Of a stretch of 18,200 nucleotides of DNA, positions 7,875 through 15,329 are shown in pieces; within the stretch, counting starts at the first letter, position 1; every line of letters starts with the position of its first letter. A program made the position numbers and the translations under genes. Source of the stretch: Pseudomonadota bacterium (GTDB lineage Bacteria; Pseudomonadota; Alphaproteobacteria; Rhizobiales; Xanthobacteraceae); assembly GCA_023449855.1 (NCBI GenBank), contig JAEXHR010000083.1, positions 1 through 18,200 on the forward strand, read 5' to 3'. The notes below the pieces were generated by a model. That model saw only the letters and a program-made list of their open reading frames with translations. It was not told where the DNA came from and did no database searches.

Positions 7875-7977
7875 GTGCCATCCCCATATCCTTGGCAGAC
7901 CGGTTGGCACAGTGCTGATCGGCCAGGGGTGCCGTAAGGGCCCCTCAAAGTCGCTTCGAGAGGGCTTTGTACCGATG
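7875..7977 (+). ncRNA. ROSE-like RNA thermometer in the hsp20 5' UTR (candidate)
   Basis: Three stems can be drawn. The first is GTGCCA/TGGCAC (7875-7880, 7905-7910). The second is AGGGG/CCCCT (7925-7929, 7941-7945) with an inner CC/GG and a GUAA tetraloop. The third, 7947-7968, is AAAGUC-G-CUU closing on GAGGGCUUU. There the word UCGCU (7951-7955) faces the SD AGGG (7961-7964) with one unpaired G, the hallmark U(U/C)GCU arrangement of ROSE elements. In bradyrhizobia ROSE blocks translation of small heat-shock genes at low temperature and melts on heating. The structure is hand-folded. Confidence 0.75.
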
Positions 7978-8400
7978 TCACGTGTTCCTTCGTTGTCCAG
8001 TCCGTTCCTTTTGGGGTTCGATGAGATCGAGCGTGCGCTCGACCGCGTCGTCAAAGGTGCCGACGGCTATCCTCCCTACAATATCGAGCGGTGTGACCGT
8101 GAAAACGGCCATCCCGAAAAGCTGCGGATCACGCTGGCGGTTGCCGGCTTTACCCGCGAGCAGCTCGATGTGACCACCGAGGAAAACCAGCTCGTCATCC
8201 GCGGCCGCCAGCAGGACGACAAGACCCGGCAATTCATCCATCGCGGTATCGCCGCGCGCCACTTCCAGCGCACCTTTGTGCTGGCGGAGGGGATGCTGGT
8301 GCTGGGTGCGGATCTGAAGAACGGGTTGTTGTCGATCGACCTCGCCAGGCCGGAGCCTGAAAGGGTCATTAAGACAATCGCCATCAATGAACACGACTAA
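7975..8400 (+). CDS. Small heat-shock protein, Hsp20/IbpA type
   Basis: A 141-residue protein, typical of class A bradyrhizobial sHSPs. The N-terminal FLLGFDEIERALDRV and PPYNIERCDRENG are the usual IbpA-like lead-in. The alpha-crystallin domain follows (about 40-125: LRITLAVAGFTREQLDVTTE, then GLLSIDLARPEPE), with the conserved A-x-x-x-N-G-L-L-x-I-D signature near 117-124. It is an ATP-independent holdase for unfolding cytoplasmic proteins. ATG 7975 is chosen over the in-frame ATG 7912 because 7912 lies inside the thermometer structure and the family begins at M-S-R. The DUF1150 gene follows in the usual family arrangement. Confidence 0.94.
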   Translation: MSRVPSLSSPFLLGFDEIERALDRVVKGADGYPPYNIERCDRENGHPEKLRITLAVAGFTREQLDVTTEENQLVIRGRQQDDKTRQFIHRGIAARHFQRTFVLAEGMLVLGADLKNGLLSIDLARPEPERVIKTIAINEHD

Positions 8401-8455
8401 TTGTACGGAACGAGTAGCGGACTCGACCGCTTGAATCAGTTGAGGAGTCGAGACG

Positions 8456-8725
8456 ATGACTGAAGTTGAAATTGCTGCTGTTGAAAATCCCACCATCACG
8501 ACCGAAGCGCTGGCGCATCTGGGCGAAGGTTTGATCGCCTATGTGAAGCCGGTCCGCTCCGAGGACGTGCCCGGCCTGTTCCCGCAGGCGCCACAGATTG
8601 CACCGGGACTGCAGCTGTTCGCGCTGCACGCCGCCGATGGCACCCCGATCATGCTCACCGACAGCCGCGAGACGGCGATCGCGAATGCATGGAGCCAGGA
8701 ATTGCAGGCCGTTAGCGTTCACTGA
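8456..8725 (+). CDS. DUF1150 family protein, downstream partner of hsp20
   Basis: An 89-residue soluble protein matching the DUF1150 pattern: AHLGEGLIAYVKPVRSEDV, then LFALHAADGTPIMLTDSRETAIANAW. Genes of this family commonly sit directly after hsp20 in rhizobia; the function is unknown. Start ATG 8456 has GAGGAG about 8 nt upstream. The gap of 55 nt after hsp20 suggests cotranscription. A 7-bp inverted repeat, GTTAGCG (8711-8717) with CGCTAAC (8733-8739), straddles the stop but lacks a T-tract. Confidence 0.88.
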   Translation: MTEVEIAAVENPTITTEALAHLGEGLIAYVKPVRSEDVPGLFPQAPQIAPGLQLFALHAADGTPIMLTDSRETAIANAWSQELQAVSVH

Positions 8726-8751
8726 TTTAAGGCGCTAACCTCTAAGTGTGC

Positions 8752-8801
8752 AGGATGGGTTGAGCGGAGGCGCGCAGCGCCGAAGCGACACCCATCTTAC
8801 G
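8752..8801. repeat. Half-copy of the GGATGGGTT repeat family
   Basis: GATGGGT (8754-8760) pairs with ACCCATC (8790-8796), and GGCGC/GCGCC (8769-8773, 8777-8781) forms the tip. The word AGGATGGGTTGAGCG is shared with the larger element at 1801-1909, so both come from one repeat family; here only one half is present. Confidence 0.75.
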
Positions 8802-8833
8802 GCCTGACGGCGTGGTATCTATTTAACCCGCCA

Positions 8834-8992
8834 TCAATCTCCCCACGCCATCTTCGCTGCATCGATTCGATTCATGCGTCGATCGATATCCAGAAAATCT
8901 ATCTCCCCATTACATTCAATCCGAACATTCGCCGCGATCCCTCCATCGCGGTTGATCGCATCTCTGTGCGAGCCGAAGCGAATGGTGACCAC
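8834..8992 (-). other. Possible small or decayed ORF in an otherwise empty stretch (8802-9043)
   Basis: No convincing gene is seen between 8802 and 9043, which is less GC-rich than its surroundings. On the minus strand a frame stays open from 9064 to TGA at 8834-8836. It has no ATG; the first plausible start is GTG at 8990-8992, giving 52 residues (VVTIRFGSHRDAINRDGG.., ending DAAKMAWGD). The composition looks protein-like, but the start, SD and GC3 are all poor. It could be a remnant or chance. Its upstream part would overlap the 5' end of the gene on the other strand. Confidence 0.25.
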
Positions 8993-9043
8993 GCATTCAC
9001 CATGACTTGAGAAAGTCAGGTCATGACGAGATTCGAGGTCGCC

Positions 9044-9664
9044 ATGACTGAATCGGTAATTGGATCACCGCAGGCTCATATCGTTCAGATCGAAAGCCTG
9101 CTGCATCGCTTCAGCACAACTCACGCCAACGACAATGTCGCGCCAGCCCACAGCCGCCGCTTCGATGGCCGGCCGGTCGTCGCTGCCTGTCTCGCATTCT
9201 TCGTCTTCGCGCCGGGCTGCGCTGCAGCCGCGGCATTCCTGCTGCGCAGCGACGGCACTCTGCCGCCGCTGGTGACGGCGGGCAGCAATTCGCCTGCGAT
9301 CGTAAAATCCGACCGGCTGCCCCTGGATCAGTGGAGCGCCGAAGCGTCCGAGCGGCTCGGTGTACAGCAAGACCTGCGCGCTGCGGCTGCGATCGTCGCG
9401 GAAGATGCGACGTTTCTCCAACCCGTGGCGATCCGCGGCAGCCTTGAAGACGGCACGATCACCGCCTTCGCCGAAGCAACACCGGGCGATGCAGCCATCG
9501 CCGAAGCGCCTGCCGCAATCGAGCCAAGCGCTGTGTCGGCAAAGCCCCGCGTCAAGCGACATGCACGGCACATCGCGCCGATCCGCGTAGCTGAAGCCGT
9601 GCCGATGCCGGAACCGCCAGAACCAACATTTCTAGAGAAACTATTCGGGACGCGTTTCAACTAA
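9044..9664 (+). CDS. Unrecognised protein with one membrane segment
   Basis: About 206 residues; I do not recognise the family. A polar N-terminus (residues 1-42, including HANDNVAPAHS) is followed by one hydrophobic segment at about 45-65 (VVAACLAFFVFAPGCAAAAA), suggesting a single-pass inner-membrane protein. After it comes an Ala-rich, probably helical stretch (QDLRAAAAIVAEDATFLQP), then a low-complexity Ala/Pro tail ending FLEKLFGTRFN. The start at 9044 is preferred because GAGG lies 5 nt upstream; ATG 9023, seven codons earlier, has no good SD. The next gene starts 32 nt later, so the two are likely cotranscribed. Confidence 0.65.
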   Translation: MTESVIGSPQAHIVQIESLLHRFSTTHANDNVAPAHSRRFDGRPVVAACLAFFVFAPGCAAAAAFLLRSDGTLPPLVTAGSNSPAIVKSDRLPLDQWSAEASERLGVQQDLRAAAAIVAEDATFLQPVAIRGSLEDGTITAFAEATPGDAAIAEAPAAIEPSAVSAKPRVKRHARHIAPIRVAEAVPMPEPPEPTFLEKLFGTRFN

Positions 9665-9696
9665 CTCTGCCACCATCCAAACAAGCGAGCATAGAA

Positions 9697-10194
9697 ATGC
9701 AAAACACTGCAGCGATGAACTCTGACATCAAAGCCCTCCTTACGCTCCTCGCCCTCAAGACCGGCACCGCGTCGTCGGAAATCCACCACGCGCTGCAGCT
9801 CGCTGCCGCATCGCGCGTGATGATGGCGGAAGAGCATGCCAATCCCTCGCGCAGTCAGGCCGACACGACCGCAAGCAATGTCGCCAAGCTGCGCCCGAAC
9901 GCGAACAACGTGCCCGAGACCTCCGCCTCCGTGCGCCGCATGAAGCAAGGCGCCGAAGCGATGAATTCCGACATCAAGGCTCTGATCACGCTGATGCTGC
10001 TGAAGAACGGCGCCGACGCGAACGAGATACAGACCGCGCTGCGCATGGCTGCTTCATCACGCGCTGCCGCTGCAGCCGAGGAAGCCGAAGCCATGCGCGC
10101 AGAGCAGCAGGCGGATGGCAGCCCGGAAATGGTCGCCGAACTCGCCTCGCTCGCTGGCGGGCGACAGGGTGGCAACAAGGAATTTGCGGCTTAA
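9697..10194 (+). CDS. Unrecognised protein with an internal 34-residue duplication
   Basis: A 165-residue soluble protein of unknown family. Residues 7-40 and 89-122 are two copies of one module, 21 of 34 identical, both starting MNSDIKAL and ending at A-x-S-R. Each copy is a predicted amphipathic helix, a short G-containing turn and a second helix (EI..AL..AA). A 48-residue polar linker joins them, and the C-terminal tail is Ala/Glu-rich. Copy 2 begins with an in-frame Met (9961), so a shorter product is conceivable. There is no signal peptide or membrane segment. The helix-turn-helix-like shape could be an interaction module, but I assign no function. The SD is weak. Confidence 0.7.
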   Translation: MQNTAAMNSDIKALLTLLALKTGTASSEIHHALQLAAASRVMMAEEHANPSRSQADTTASNVAKLRPNANNVPETSASVRRMKQGAEAMNSDIKALITLMLLKNGADANEIQTALRMAASSRAAAAAEEAEAMRAEQQADGSPEMVAELASLAGGRQGGNKEFAA

Positions 10195-10201
10195 GCTCCT
10201 T

Positions 10202-10336
10202 CGTGTCCCGGACGCAATGCGGCGCGTCGGCTTCGACGTGATGCATTGCAGAGCCAGGACTGCACGAAGCGACGGCGCCTCCTACGGTCCCGGCTCTGCG
10301 AAGCAGCATTGCGTGCTGCGTCGCGTCCGGGACACG
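10202..10336. repeat. Long palindromic intergenic repeat (GTGTCCCGGACGC class)
   Basis: The perfect 14-bp arms CGTGTCCCGGACGC (10202-10215) and GCGTCCGGGACACG (10323-10336) enclose inner complementary words such as GCAATGC/GCATTGC, and a GTCCCGGCTCTGCGAAGCAG block typical of bradyrhizobial intergenic repeats. It fills the gap between two convergent genes, where it may act as a bidirectional stop structure. No gene is seen here. Confidence 0.8.
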
Positions 10337-10350
10337 CATTTTTGGGATTG

Positions 10351-10812
10351 TTAAGCCGCGGTCGCCGGTGGCAGCGCCAGAACCGAATAGATCGCCTGCG
10401 CATCGCGCGAGGCCCGCAGCTTCTTGGCGACATCCTGATCGCGCAGCAGGCGCGCGATACGCGCCAGTGCCTTCAGATGGTCGGCACCCGCACCTTCCGG
10501 CGCCAGCAGCAGGAAGACCAGATCGACCGGCTGACCATCCATCGCCTCGAAATCGATCGGACGCTCCAGACGCGCAAACAGGCCGAACAGCTTGTCCAGC
10601 TTCGACAGCTTGCCATGCGGGATCGCAACACCATAGCCGACGGCCGTGGTGCCCAGCTTCTCACGCTGCAGCAGCACTTCAAAGATCGTGCGCTCGTTCT
10701 GTCCAGTCAACGCAGATGCGCGCGCCGCCAACTCCTGCAGCGCCTGCTTCTTGCTATTAACTTTCAACGCCGGGAGGATCGCCTCGGGCGCTACCAGATC
10801 GGTAATTGTCAT
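10351..10812 (-). CDS. ptsN: Nitrogen PTS regulatory protein EIIA-Ntr
   Basis: A 153-residue single EIIA (fructose/mannitol-type) domain, normal length. The phosphorylated His66 lies in TTAVGYGVAIPHGKL, and the RPIDFEAMDGQPVDLVFLLLAPEG block follows. EIIA-Ntr takes phosphate from PtsP/NPr and, in its different phospho-states, adjusts potassium transport, (p)ppGpp synthesis and sensor kinases. It is the last gene of the rpoN-hpf-ptsN set, in the standard order, 225 nt after hpf. rapZ and ptsO do not follow here; a repeat and converging genes do. Confidence 0.95.
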   Translation of the reverse strand: MTITDLVAPEAILPALKVNSKKQALQELAARASALTGQNERTIFEVLLQREKLGTTAVGYGVAIPHGKLSKLDKLFGLFARLERPIDFEAMDGQPVDLVFLLLAPEGAGADHLKALARIARLLRDQDVAKKLRASRDAQAIYSVLALPPATAA

Positions 10813-10990
10813 TGACCGTTCCGAGGAAAATTGACCGTCCGCGGTGAGTTTGGACCAAGACCGGCAGCGTCAAGAAAAACTGTAGTTGGACGTCGTTCCC
10901 GATGACGGATAACGCACCTGGCGCTCACCGCCCGGAACGTGTTCCGGCACCGGAGCCCCCCATGCGAAACCCATCGACCGGTATAACCCG

Positions 10991-11022
10991 TCAAAGGCGG
11001 CGGACCATATGCATGGCCCGCC
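10991..11022 (-). terminator. Hairpin downstream of hpf (weak terminator candidate)
   Basis: On the minus strand, GGCGG-CCAT pairs with ATGG-CCGCC (11013-11022 with 10999-11008; one mismatch, tetraloop). It begins 15 nt after the hpf stop and is followed by GCCTTTGA. The short T-run makes it a leaky terminator or mRNA stabiliser between hpf and ptsN. The rest of 10813-11037 shows nothing I can name. Confidence 0.4.
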
Positions 11023-11037
11023 GGGGCGTCAATGGCG

Positions 11038-11643
11038 TCAGGACGGTTTAATCACCGGAGGATCGACCCAGCCCACATTCCCGTCGGTGCGGCGGTAGAC
11101 AAGGTTCACCCGCCCGGTACTGCCGTGTTGGAACACCACCACCGCGGCACCGGTGAAATCGAGTTCCTGCACCGCCTGGCTGACCGAGAAGCGCTTCAGC
11201 GACTTGGTTGATTCCGCGATGATGACAGGCTCGTAACCGCTCGCCACTTCGTCTTCATGATCGGGCGCTTCGATGATGTAGCTCGGCGCATCCACGGTGG
11301 GTGCCGTGAGTTCGGCGAGCGCCTCGGCTTCCGCATGCGCCTTGCGCGCGGAGCGATCCTTCAACCGGCTCTTGTAGCGCCGCAGGCGCTTCTCGATTTG
11401 CAACAGCGCCTGGTCGGCGCTCGCATAGGCATCCTGCGCATTGGACTCGGCTTCGAGCGTGACCCCTGAATCGAGATGCAGAGAACAGTCCGTACGGAAA
11501 CCGAAACCGTCCTTGCTCAACGTAATGTGGCCCGAATAATTGCCGTCGAAATATTTGCGTAGCACTTCATCCGTGCGCTCGGACACACGGCCGCGCAGAG
11601 CGTCTCCAACGCTGATGCTTTTTCCCGAGATGCGAAGGGTCAT
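11038..11643 (-). CDS. hpf: Long-form ribosome hibernation promoting factor
   Basis: A 201-residue long HPF. The N-terminal S30AE domain (about 1-100: MTLRISGKSISVGDALRGRV, DAYASADQALLQIEKRLRRYKSRLKD) binds the 30S decoding region. A linker of ~40 residues leads to the C-terminal dimerisation domain (about 143-196: STKSLKRFSVSQAVQELDFTG, then NLVYRRTDGNVGWVDP). Long HPFs dimerise 70S ribosomes into inactive 100S particles in stationary phase. GAGGT 7 nt upstream supports the ATG. It lies 61 nt after rpoN, as in most proteobacteria. Confidence 0.95.
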   Translation of the reverse strand: MTLRISGKSISVGDALRGRVSERTDEVLRKYFDGNYSGHITLSKDGFGFRTDCSLHLDSGVTLEAESNAQDAYASADQALLQIEKRLRRYKSRLKDRSARKAHAEAEALAELTAPTVDAPSYIIEAPDHEDEVASGYEPVIIAESTKSLKRFSVSQAVQELDFTGAAVVVFQHGSTGRVNLVYRRTDGNVGWVDPPVIKPS

Positions 11644-11704
11644 GACTGATACCTCGATTCGATATTAGTAGAACCGACAGTATCCCGTTTCCACAGGAGC
11701 GCAA

Positions 11705-13405
11705 TCAAGCTGATGCGGTGTCGCGGGTTCTGTCGGCGGGCTTCTCCGTAAACGTCCTTTCGGACTGCGTTCTATCGGAGGTGCTGGCGGGCGCCTTGAG
11801 AGCATTGCCAAGCATGCTCTGCTTGTCACGGCGGCGTTGCACCGACGACGGAATTCGCATGGCTTCGCGGTATTTCGCGACGGTACGACGCGCGATATCA
11901 ATGCCGGCTTCGCGCAGGCGTTCCACGATCGTGTCGTCGGAAAGAATGGCTGACGGGCTTTCAGCATCGATCAATTGCTTGATGTGATGACGCACTGCTT
12001 CCGCCGAATGTGCTTCACCGCCATCGGCCGAAGCGATCGACGCGGTAAAGAAGTATTTCAATTCAAAAATGCCGCGATTGGTCGCCATGTATTTATTCGC
12101 TGTCACGCGCGACACCGTCGATTCGTGCATCTGGATCGCGTCGGCAACAGCCTTCAGGTTCAGGGGGCGCAGATGCGCAACGCCCTGAGTGAAGAAGCCG
12201 TCCTGCTGACGGACGATTTCCGTTGCTACCTTGAGAATGGTACGCGCGCGTTGATCCAGCGCACGAACGAGCCATGTCGCATTCTGCATGCAATCGGAAA
12301 AATACGACTTGTCGCCATCCTTGCGGATCGTCTTCGACAATTCCGAATAATAGCTCTGGTTGACCAGCACGCGGGGCAAAGTGTCGCTGTTCAGCTCGAC
12401 CAGCCAACCGCCGTCCGGTCCCGGACGCACATAGACATCGGGCACGACCGTTTGCGCGCGCGACGCACCGAACTTGTGGCCGGGCTTCGGATCGAGCCGG
12501 CGAATCTCACCGATCATGTCGGTGAGATCTTCGTCATCGACGCCGCAGAGTTTGCGCAACGACACCACATCGCGTTTGGCGAGCAGATCGAGATTTTCGA
12601 TCAGCGCCTGCATCGCGGGATCGTAACGGTTCTGCTCGCGCAACTGCAACGCGAGACATTCGCTGAGATTGCGCGCGCAGACGCCGGGCGGATCGAATGT
12701 CTGCAATGTGGCGAGCACGAGCGCGACCTCTTCCGCCGATGCGCCGAGCTTGTCGCCGGCATCGCCGAGATCGGCGGGCAGGTAACCGGCCTCGTCGACG
12801 AGGTCGATCAGATACTGCCCGATCATTCGCTGCGCCTGCGATGCGAAAGCGACCGCAAGCTGTTCCGCGAGATGGTCGCCCAGCGTCACCTCCGCCGCGA
12901 CAAAGGCCTCGAGATTGTAGTCGTCATCGTTCGACGCGCCGCCGCCCCATTCGGTATAGGCGGTGGGCGCAGCATCCTGCGCATTGCGCGCCGCTGCTTC
13001 GGCCGGTTCCTCGGAAAACACATTGTCGAGACCGGTATCGAATGTCTGTTCGATCTCGCTGCGCGAACCGAGATCGTTGCTCATCCAGTCGTCGGGAGCC
13101 GGACCATCGAAGCTACTGTCGCCACCACGATCGGCAAAATCTGAACTGTCGCCGGCGGTATCCGATGCGGAACCGTAGTCGTCCGAACGTTCGTAATCGG
13201 ATCGTTCGGCGTTTTGCTCACCGGCAACCGGCGGTTCCGTGCCATCGCTGGCGCGCTCCAGCAGTGGATTGCGCTCGAGTTCTTCCTCGACAAAGGTTGA
13301 GAGATCGAGATTCGACAGCTGCAGCAGCTTGATCGCCTGCATCAGCTGCGGCGTCATCACCAGCGACTGGGTCTGCCGAAATTCGAGTCTCTGCGTCAGC
13401 GCCAT
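11705..13405 (-). CDS. rpoN: RNA polymerase sigma-54 factor
   Basis: A 566-residue sigma-54. Region I (residues 1-50: MALTQRLEFRQTQSLVMTPQ, LMQAIKLLQLSNLDLSTF, EELERNPLLE) interacts with bacterial enhancer-binding proteins. An acidic, low-complexity region II (about 55-170) follows, then the core-binding domain, the HTH (DAIQMHESTVSRVTANKYM) and the RpoN box ARRTVAKYRE (about 505-514), which reads the -24 element. The start at 13405 is chosen by homology; the frame stays open upstream but not with RpoN sequence. A 52-residue polar tail follows the box, against 14 in E. coli. It directs nitrogen, C4-dicarboxylate and other sigma-54 regulons. Some bradyrhizobia have two rpoN genes; this is the one in the lpt-hpf-ptsN cluster. 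Confidence 0.97.
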   Translation of the reverse strand: MALTQRLEFRQTQSLVMTPQLMQAIKLLQLSNLDLSTFVEEELERNPLLERASDGTEPPVAGEQNAERSDYERSDDYGSASDTAGDSSDFADRGGDSSFDGPAPDDWMSNDLGSRSEIEQTFDTGLDNVFSEEPAEAAARNAQDAAPTAYTEWGGGASNDDDYNLEAFVAAEVTLGDHLAEQLAVAFASQAQRMIGQYLIDLVDEAGYLPADLGDAGDKLGASAEEVALVLATLQTFDPPGVCARNLSECLALQLREQNRYDPAMQALIENLDLLAKRDVVSLRKLCGVDDEDLTDMIGEIRRLDPKPGHKFGASRAQTVVPDVYVRPGPDGGWLVELNSDTLPRVLVNQSYYSELSKTIRKDGDKSYFSDCMQNATWLVRALDQRARTILKVATEIVRQQDGFFTQGVAHLRPLNLKAVADAIQMHESTVSRVTANKYMATNRGIFELKYFFTASIASADGGEAHSAEAVRHHIKQLIDAESPSAILSDDTIVERLREAGIDIARRTVAKYREAMRIPSSVQRRRDKQSMLGNALKAPASTSDRTQSERTFTEKPADRTRDTASA

Positions 13406-13511
13406 CGCGGCAAAAACCGATCCAAGAAGTAACGAACCCGAAAATTGGTCCGTTTCTTGCTTAGACCTTTCCCGGTCCGATGTACACGTCTTGACGAATG
13501 GGAAATTTGGA

Positions 13512-14513
13512 CTAGAGGCGGAATTCTTCGCCAAGGTAAAGACGGCGAACGTCCGGGTCCGCGACGATCTGCTCCGGCGTCCCTTCCGTGAGGATTTCGC
13601 CAGCATAGACGATATAGGCGCGGTCTGTCAGCCCGAGTGTTTCCCGGACGTTATGGTCGGTAATGAGCACGCCGATGCCGCGATTGGTAAGGTGGCGCAC
13701 GAGATCCTGAATGTCGCCGACAGCAATCGGATCGATGCCGGCGAAAGGCTCGTCCAGCAGCATGTAATTCGGCCGCGTCGCCAATGCGCGCGCGATCTCG
13801 ACGCGGCGACGCTCGCCGCCCGACAGCGCGATCGATGGCGACTTGCGCAGCTTGGTGACGTTGAATTCCTCGAGCAGCGCGTCGAGCTCATATTCGCGCT
13901 TCTTGCGGCTCGGCTCGATCACTTCGAGCACGGCGCGGATATTCTGCTCCACCGTGAGGCCGCGAAAAATCGAGGCTTCCTGCGGCAGATAGCCGATTCC
14001 GAGGCGCGCGCGCTGATACATCGGGAGCTTAGTCACGTCGTGGCCATCAAGCTCGATGGCGCCGCTATCGGCCGCGACCAATCCGGTGATCATGTAGAAT
14101 ACCGTGGTCTTGCCGGCGCCGTTCGGGCCAAGCAGACCCACGGCCTCGCCGCGGCGAACATAGATGCTGACGCCGCGCACGACCTGGCGCGAACCATAGG
14201 TCTTCTTTACGCCGTGCACAGCGAGGTAACCGGATCGTGCTTGTCGCGGCTGCGCGGCACCATTGTTGCGCTGGCGCGGTGCCTGCGGCGGCGGAACATC
14301 GGGGCGGCGGGCTTGCTGCGCGGGCTGCGGCTGGGTTGCTTGCGGTACAGGAGCCGGTGCTGCGCGTGTCATCGGCGGAGCGTCGCGCATCGGCTGGCCG
14401 ACCAAGTCGCCCATATCGTCCTGCAGCGCGGTAATATCGACCGGAGACCGCGCAAAACCTTGCGGGCCGCGTTTCGGAGCGCGCCGACGGAACATGCCGA
14501 GGAGATCAACCAT
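13512..14513 (-). CDS. lptB: LPS export ATPase LptB with a proline-rich N-terminal extension
   Basis: A 333-residue protein, against ~241 in E. coli. Residues ~96-333 are a complete LptB: Walker A GPNGAGKTT (129-137), Q-loop in LPQEASIFR, signature LSGGE (230-234), Walker B MLLDEP (251-256) and His287 in ITDHNVRETL. LptB powers extraction of LPS from the inner membrane with LptFG and feeds the LptC-LptA bridge. The first ~95 residues are an extra Pro/Gln/Ala/Arg-rich, probably disordered segment. No internal Met near the domain start offers a conventional short form. It lies between lptA and rpoN, as usual. Confidence 0.95.
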   Translation of the reverse strand: MVDLLGMFRRRAPKRGPQGFARSPVDITALQDDMGDLVGQPMRDAPPMTRAAPAPVPQATQPQPAQQARRPDVPPPQAPRQRNNGAAQPRQARSGYLAVHGVKKTYGSRQVVRGVSIYVRRGEAVGLLGPNGAGKTTVFYMITGLVAADSGAIELDGHDVTKLPMYQRARLGIGYLPQEASIFRGLTVEQNIRAVLEVIEPSRKKREYELDALLEEFNVTKLRKSPSIALSGGERRRVEIARALATRPNYMLLDEPFAGIDPIAVGDIQDLVRHLTNRGIGVLITDHNVRETLGLTDRAYIVYAGEILTEGTPEQIVADPDVRRLYLGEEFRL

Positions 14514-14639
14514 TCGCGCTACGATTTACCTTTAACGATCCGTCTGAGACGACCGAGTGTCCGATCAAACAATGGCGATAACGGGTTAACGGGCAGGTTT
14601 CAACGGCCGCGCGCAACATCGGCCCGTGCACCACCTGCA

Positions 14640-15329
14640 CTATTTTTTCGACCCCGGAATGATGGATGTCGGCCCGCCCCCCTGCCCCGAGCCTGACGAC
14701 TGGAACAGGCCCTGGACACGACCGGTGCTGGATTCGACACGGGAGGTGCCCGTCGTCATATCGACGATGAGCTTGTCACCCTTCAACACGTTCTTGCCCT
14801 GGGTCAACACCACGCCGGCCGACCCGCCCAGCATGGTGACAAGATTGGTGCGGGTGTCGAACACCGCCGTCTCGCCGGTCACGACCTGGTCCTTCTGGGT
14901 CACGACCACGCTGCCCCGAGCTTCGAGCCGACGGATCGATGACGAGCCGCCCGGGCCGGGCTGCGCCGCCTTGATCTGCGCCTTCTGGGCGCCTTTGGCC
15001 GGCGGCGCGCTGGCCGGCTGCTCTGCCGACTTGCCGCCGTCATAGAATACCACCAGCGACTTCGACTTCATCGTCGTATCGCCTTGCACGACCTTCACGT
15101 CTCCCGTGAAGGTGGCTTCCTTCTGCTTGTCGCGCACCTCCAGCGAGGCGGCCTCGATCTGGATCGGCTGATCGCGGTTCTGCGAGAAGCCCTGCATGGC
15201 ATTGGGCACACCCGAGACGGCGCTCTGCGCGACCGCCTCGCCGACCACCAGCACAGCCAACACGGAGAGCCCTGCTCCCATCCAGCGATGGCGCGGAAAA
15301 AGACGCTTCAAAACCATGATCACATTCAT
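14640..15329 (-). CDS. lptA: Periplasmic LPS bridge protein LptA (OstA domain)
   Basis: A 229-residue protein with signal peptide (about 1-35, ending AVAQ). The OstA/LptA jellyroll starts at QPIQIEAASLEVRDKQKEATFTG and resumes at RRLEARGSVVVTQKDQVVTGETAVFD. Between them (about 98-131) sits a Pro/Ala/Gly-rich insertion absent from E. coli LptA. A Gly/Ser-rich tail follows the domain. LptA forms the transperiplasmic bridge for LPS between LptC and LptD. Its ATG overlaps the lptC stop (ATGA), so the two are translationally coupled. Confidence 0.92.
   Translation of the reverse strand: MNVIMVLKRLFPRHRWMGAGLSVLAVLVVGEAVAQSAVSGVPNAMQGFSQNRDQPIQIEAASLEVRDKQKEATFTGDVKVVQGDTTMKSKSLVVFYDGGKSAEQPASAPPAKGAQKAQIKAAQPGPGGSSSIRRLEARGSVVVTQKDQVVTGETAVFDTRTNLVTMLGGSAGVVLTQGKNVLKGDKLIVDMTTGTSRVESSTGRVQGLFQSSGSGQGGGPTSIIPGSKK

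Noticed and set aside
7912..7974. In-frame upstream ATG giving a 21-residue longer Hsp20
   Set aside because: This stretch forms the thermometer hairpins, has no SD for 7912, and the extra residues do not resemble the start of small heat-shock proteins.
1801..10336. Possible CRISPR array from the several palindromic repeats
   Set aside because: The repeats are single, differently structured and far apart, with no regular spacers or cas genes.
12093..13332. Long open frames opposite rpoN and other minus-strand genes
   Set aside because: They are high-GC antisense shadows of conserved genes with Arg/His-rich translations and no family signal.
13406..13606. 67-codon N-terminal extension of RpoN
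   Set aside because: It overlaps the end of lptB, has no RpoN-like sequence, and sigma-54 region I starts right at the ATG at 13405.
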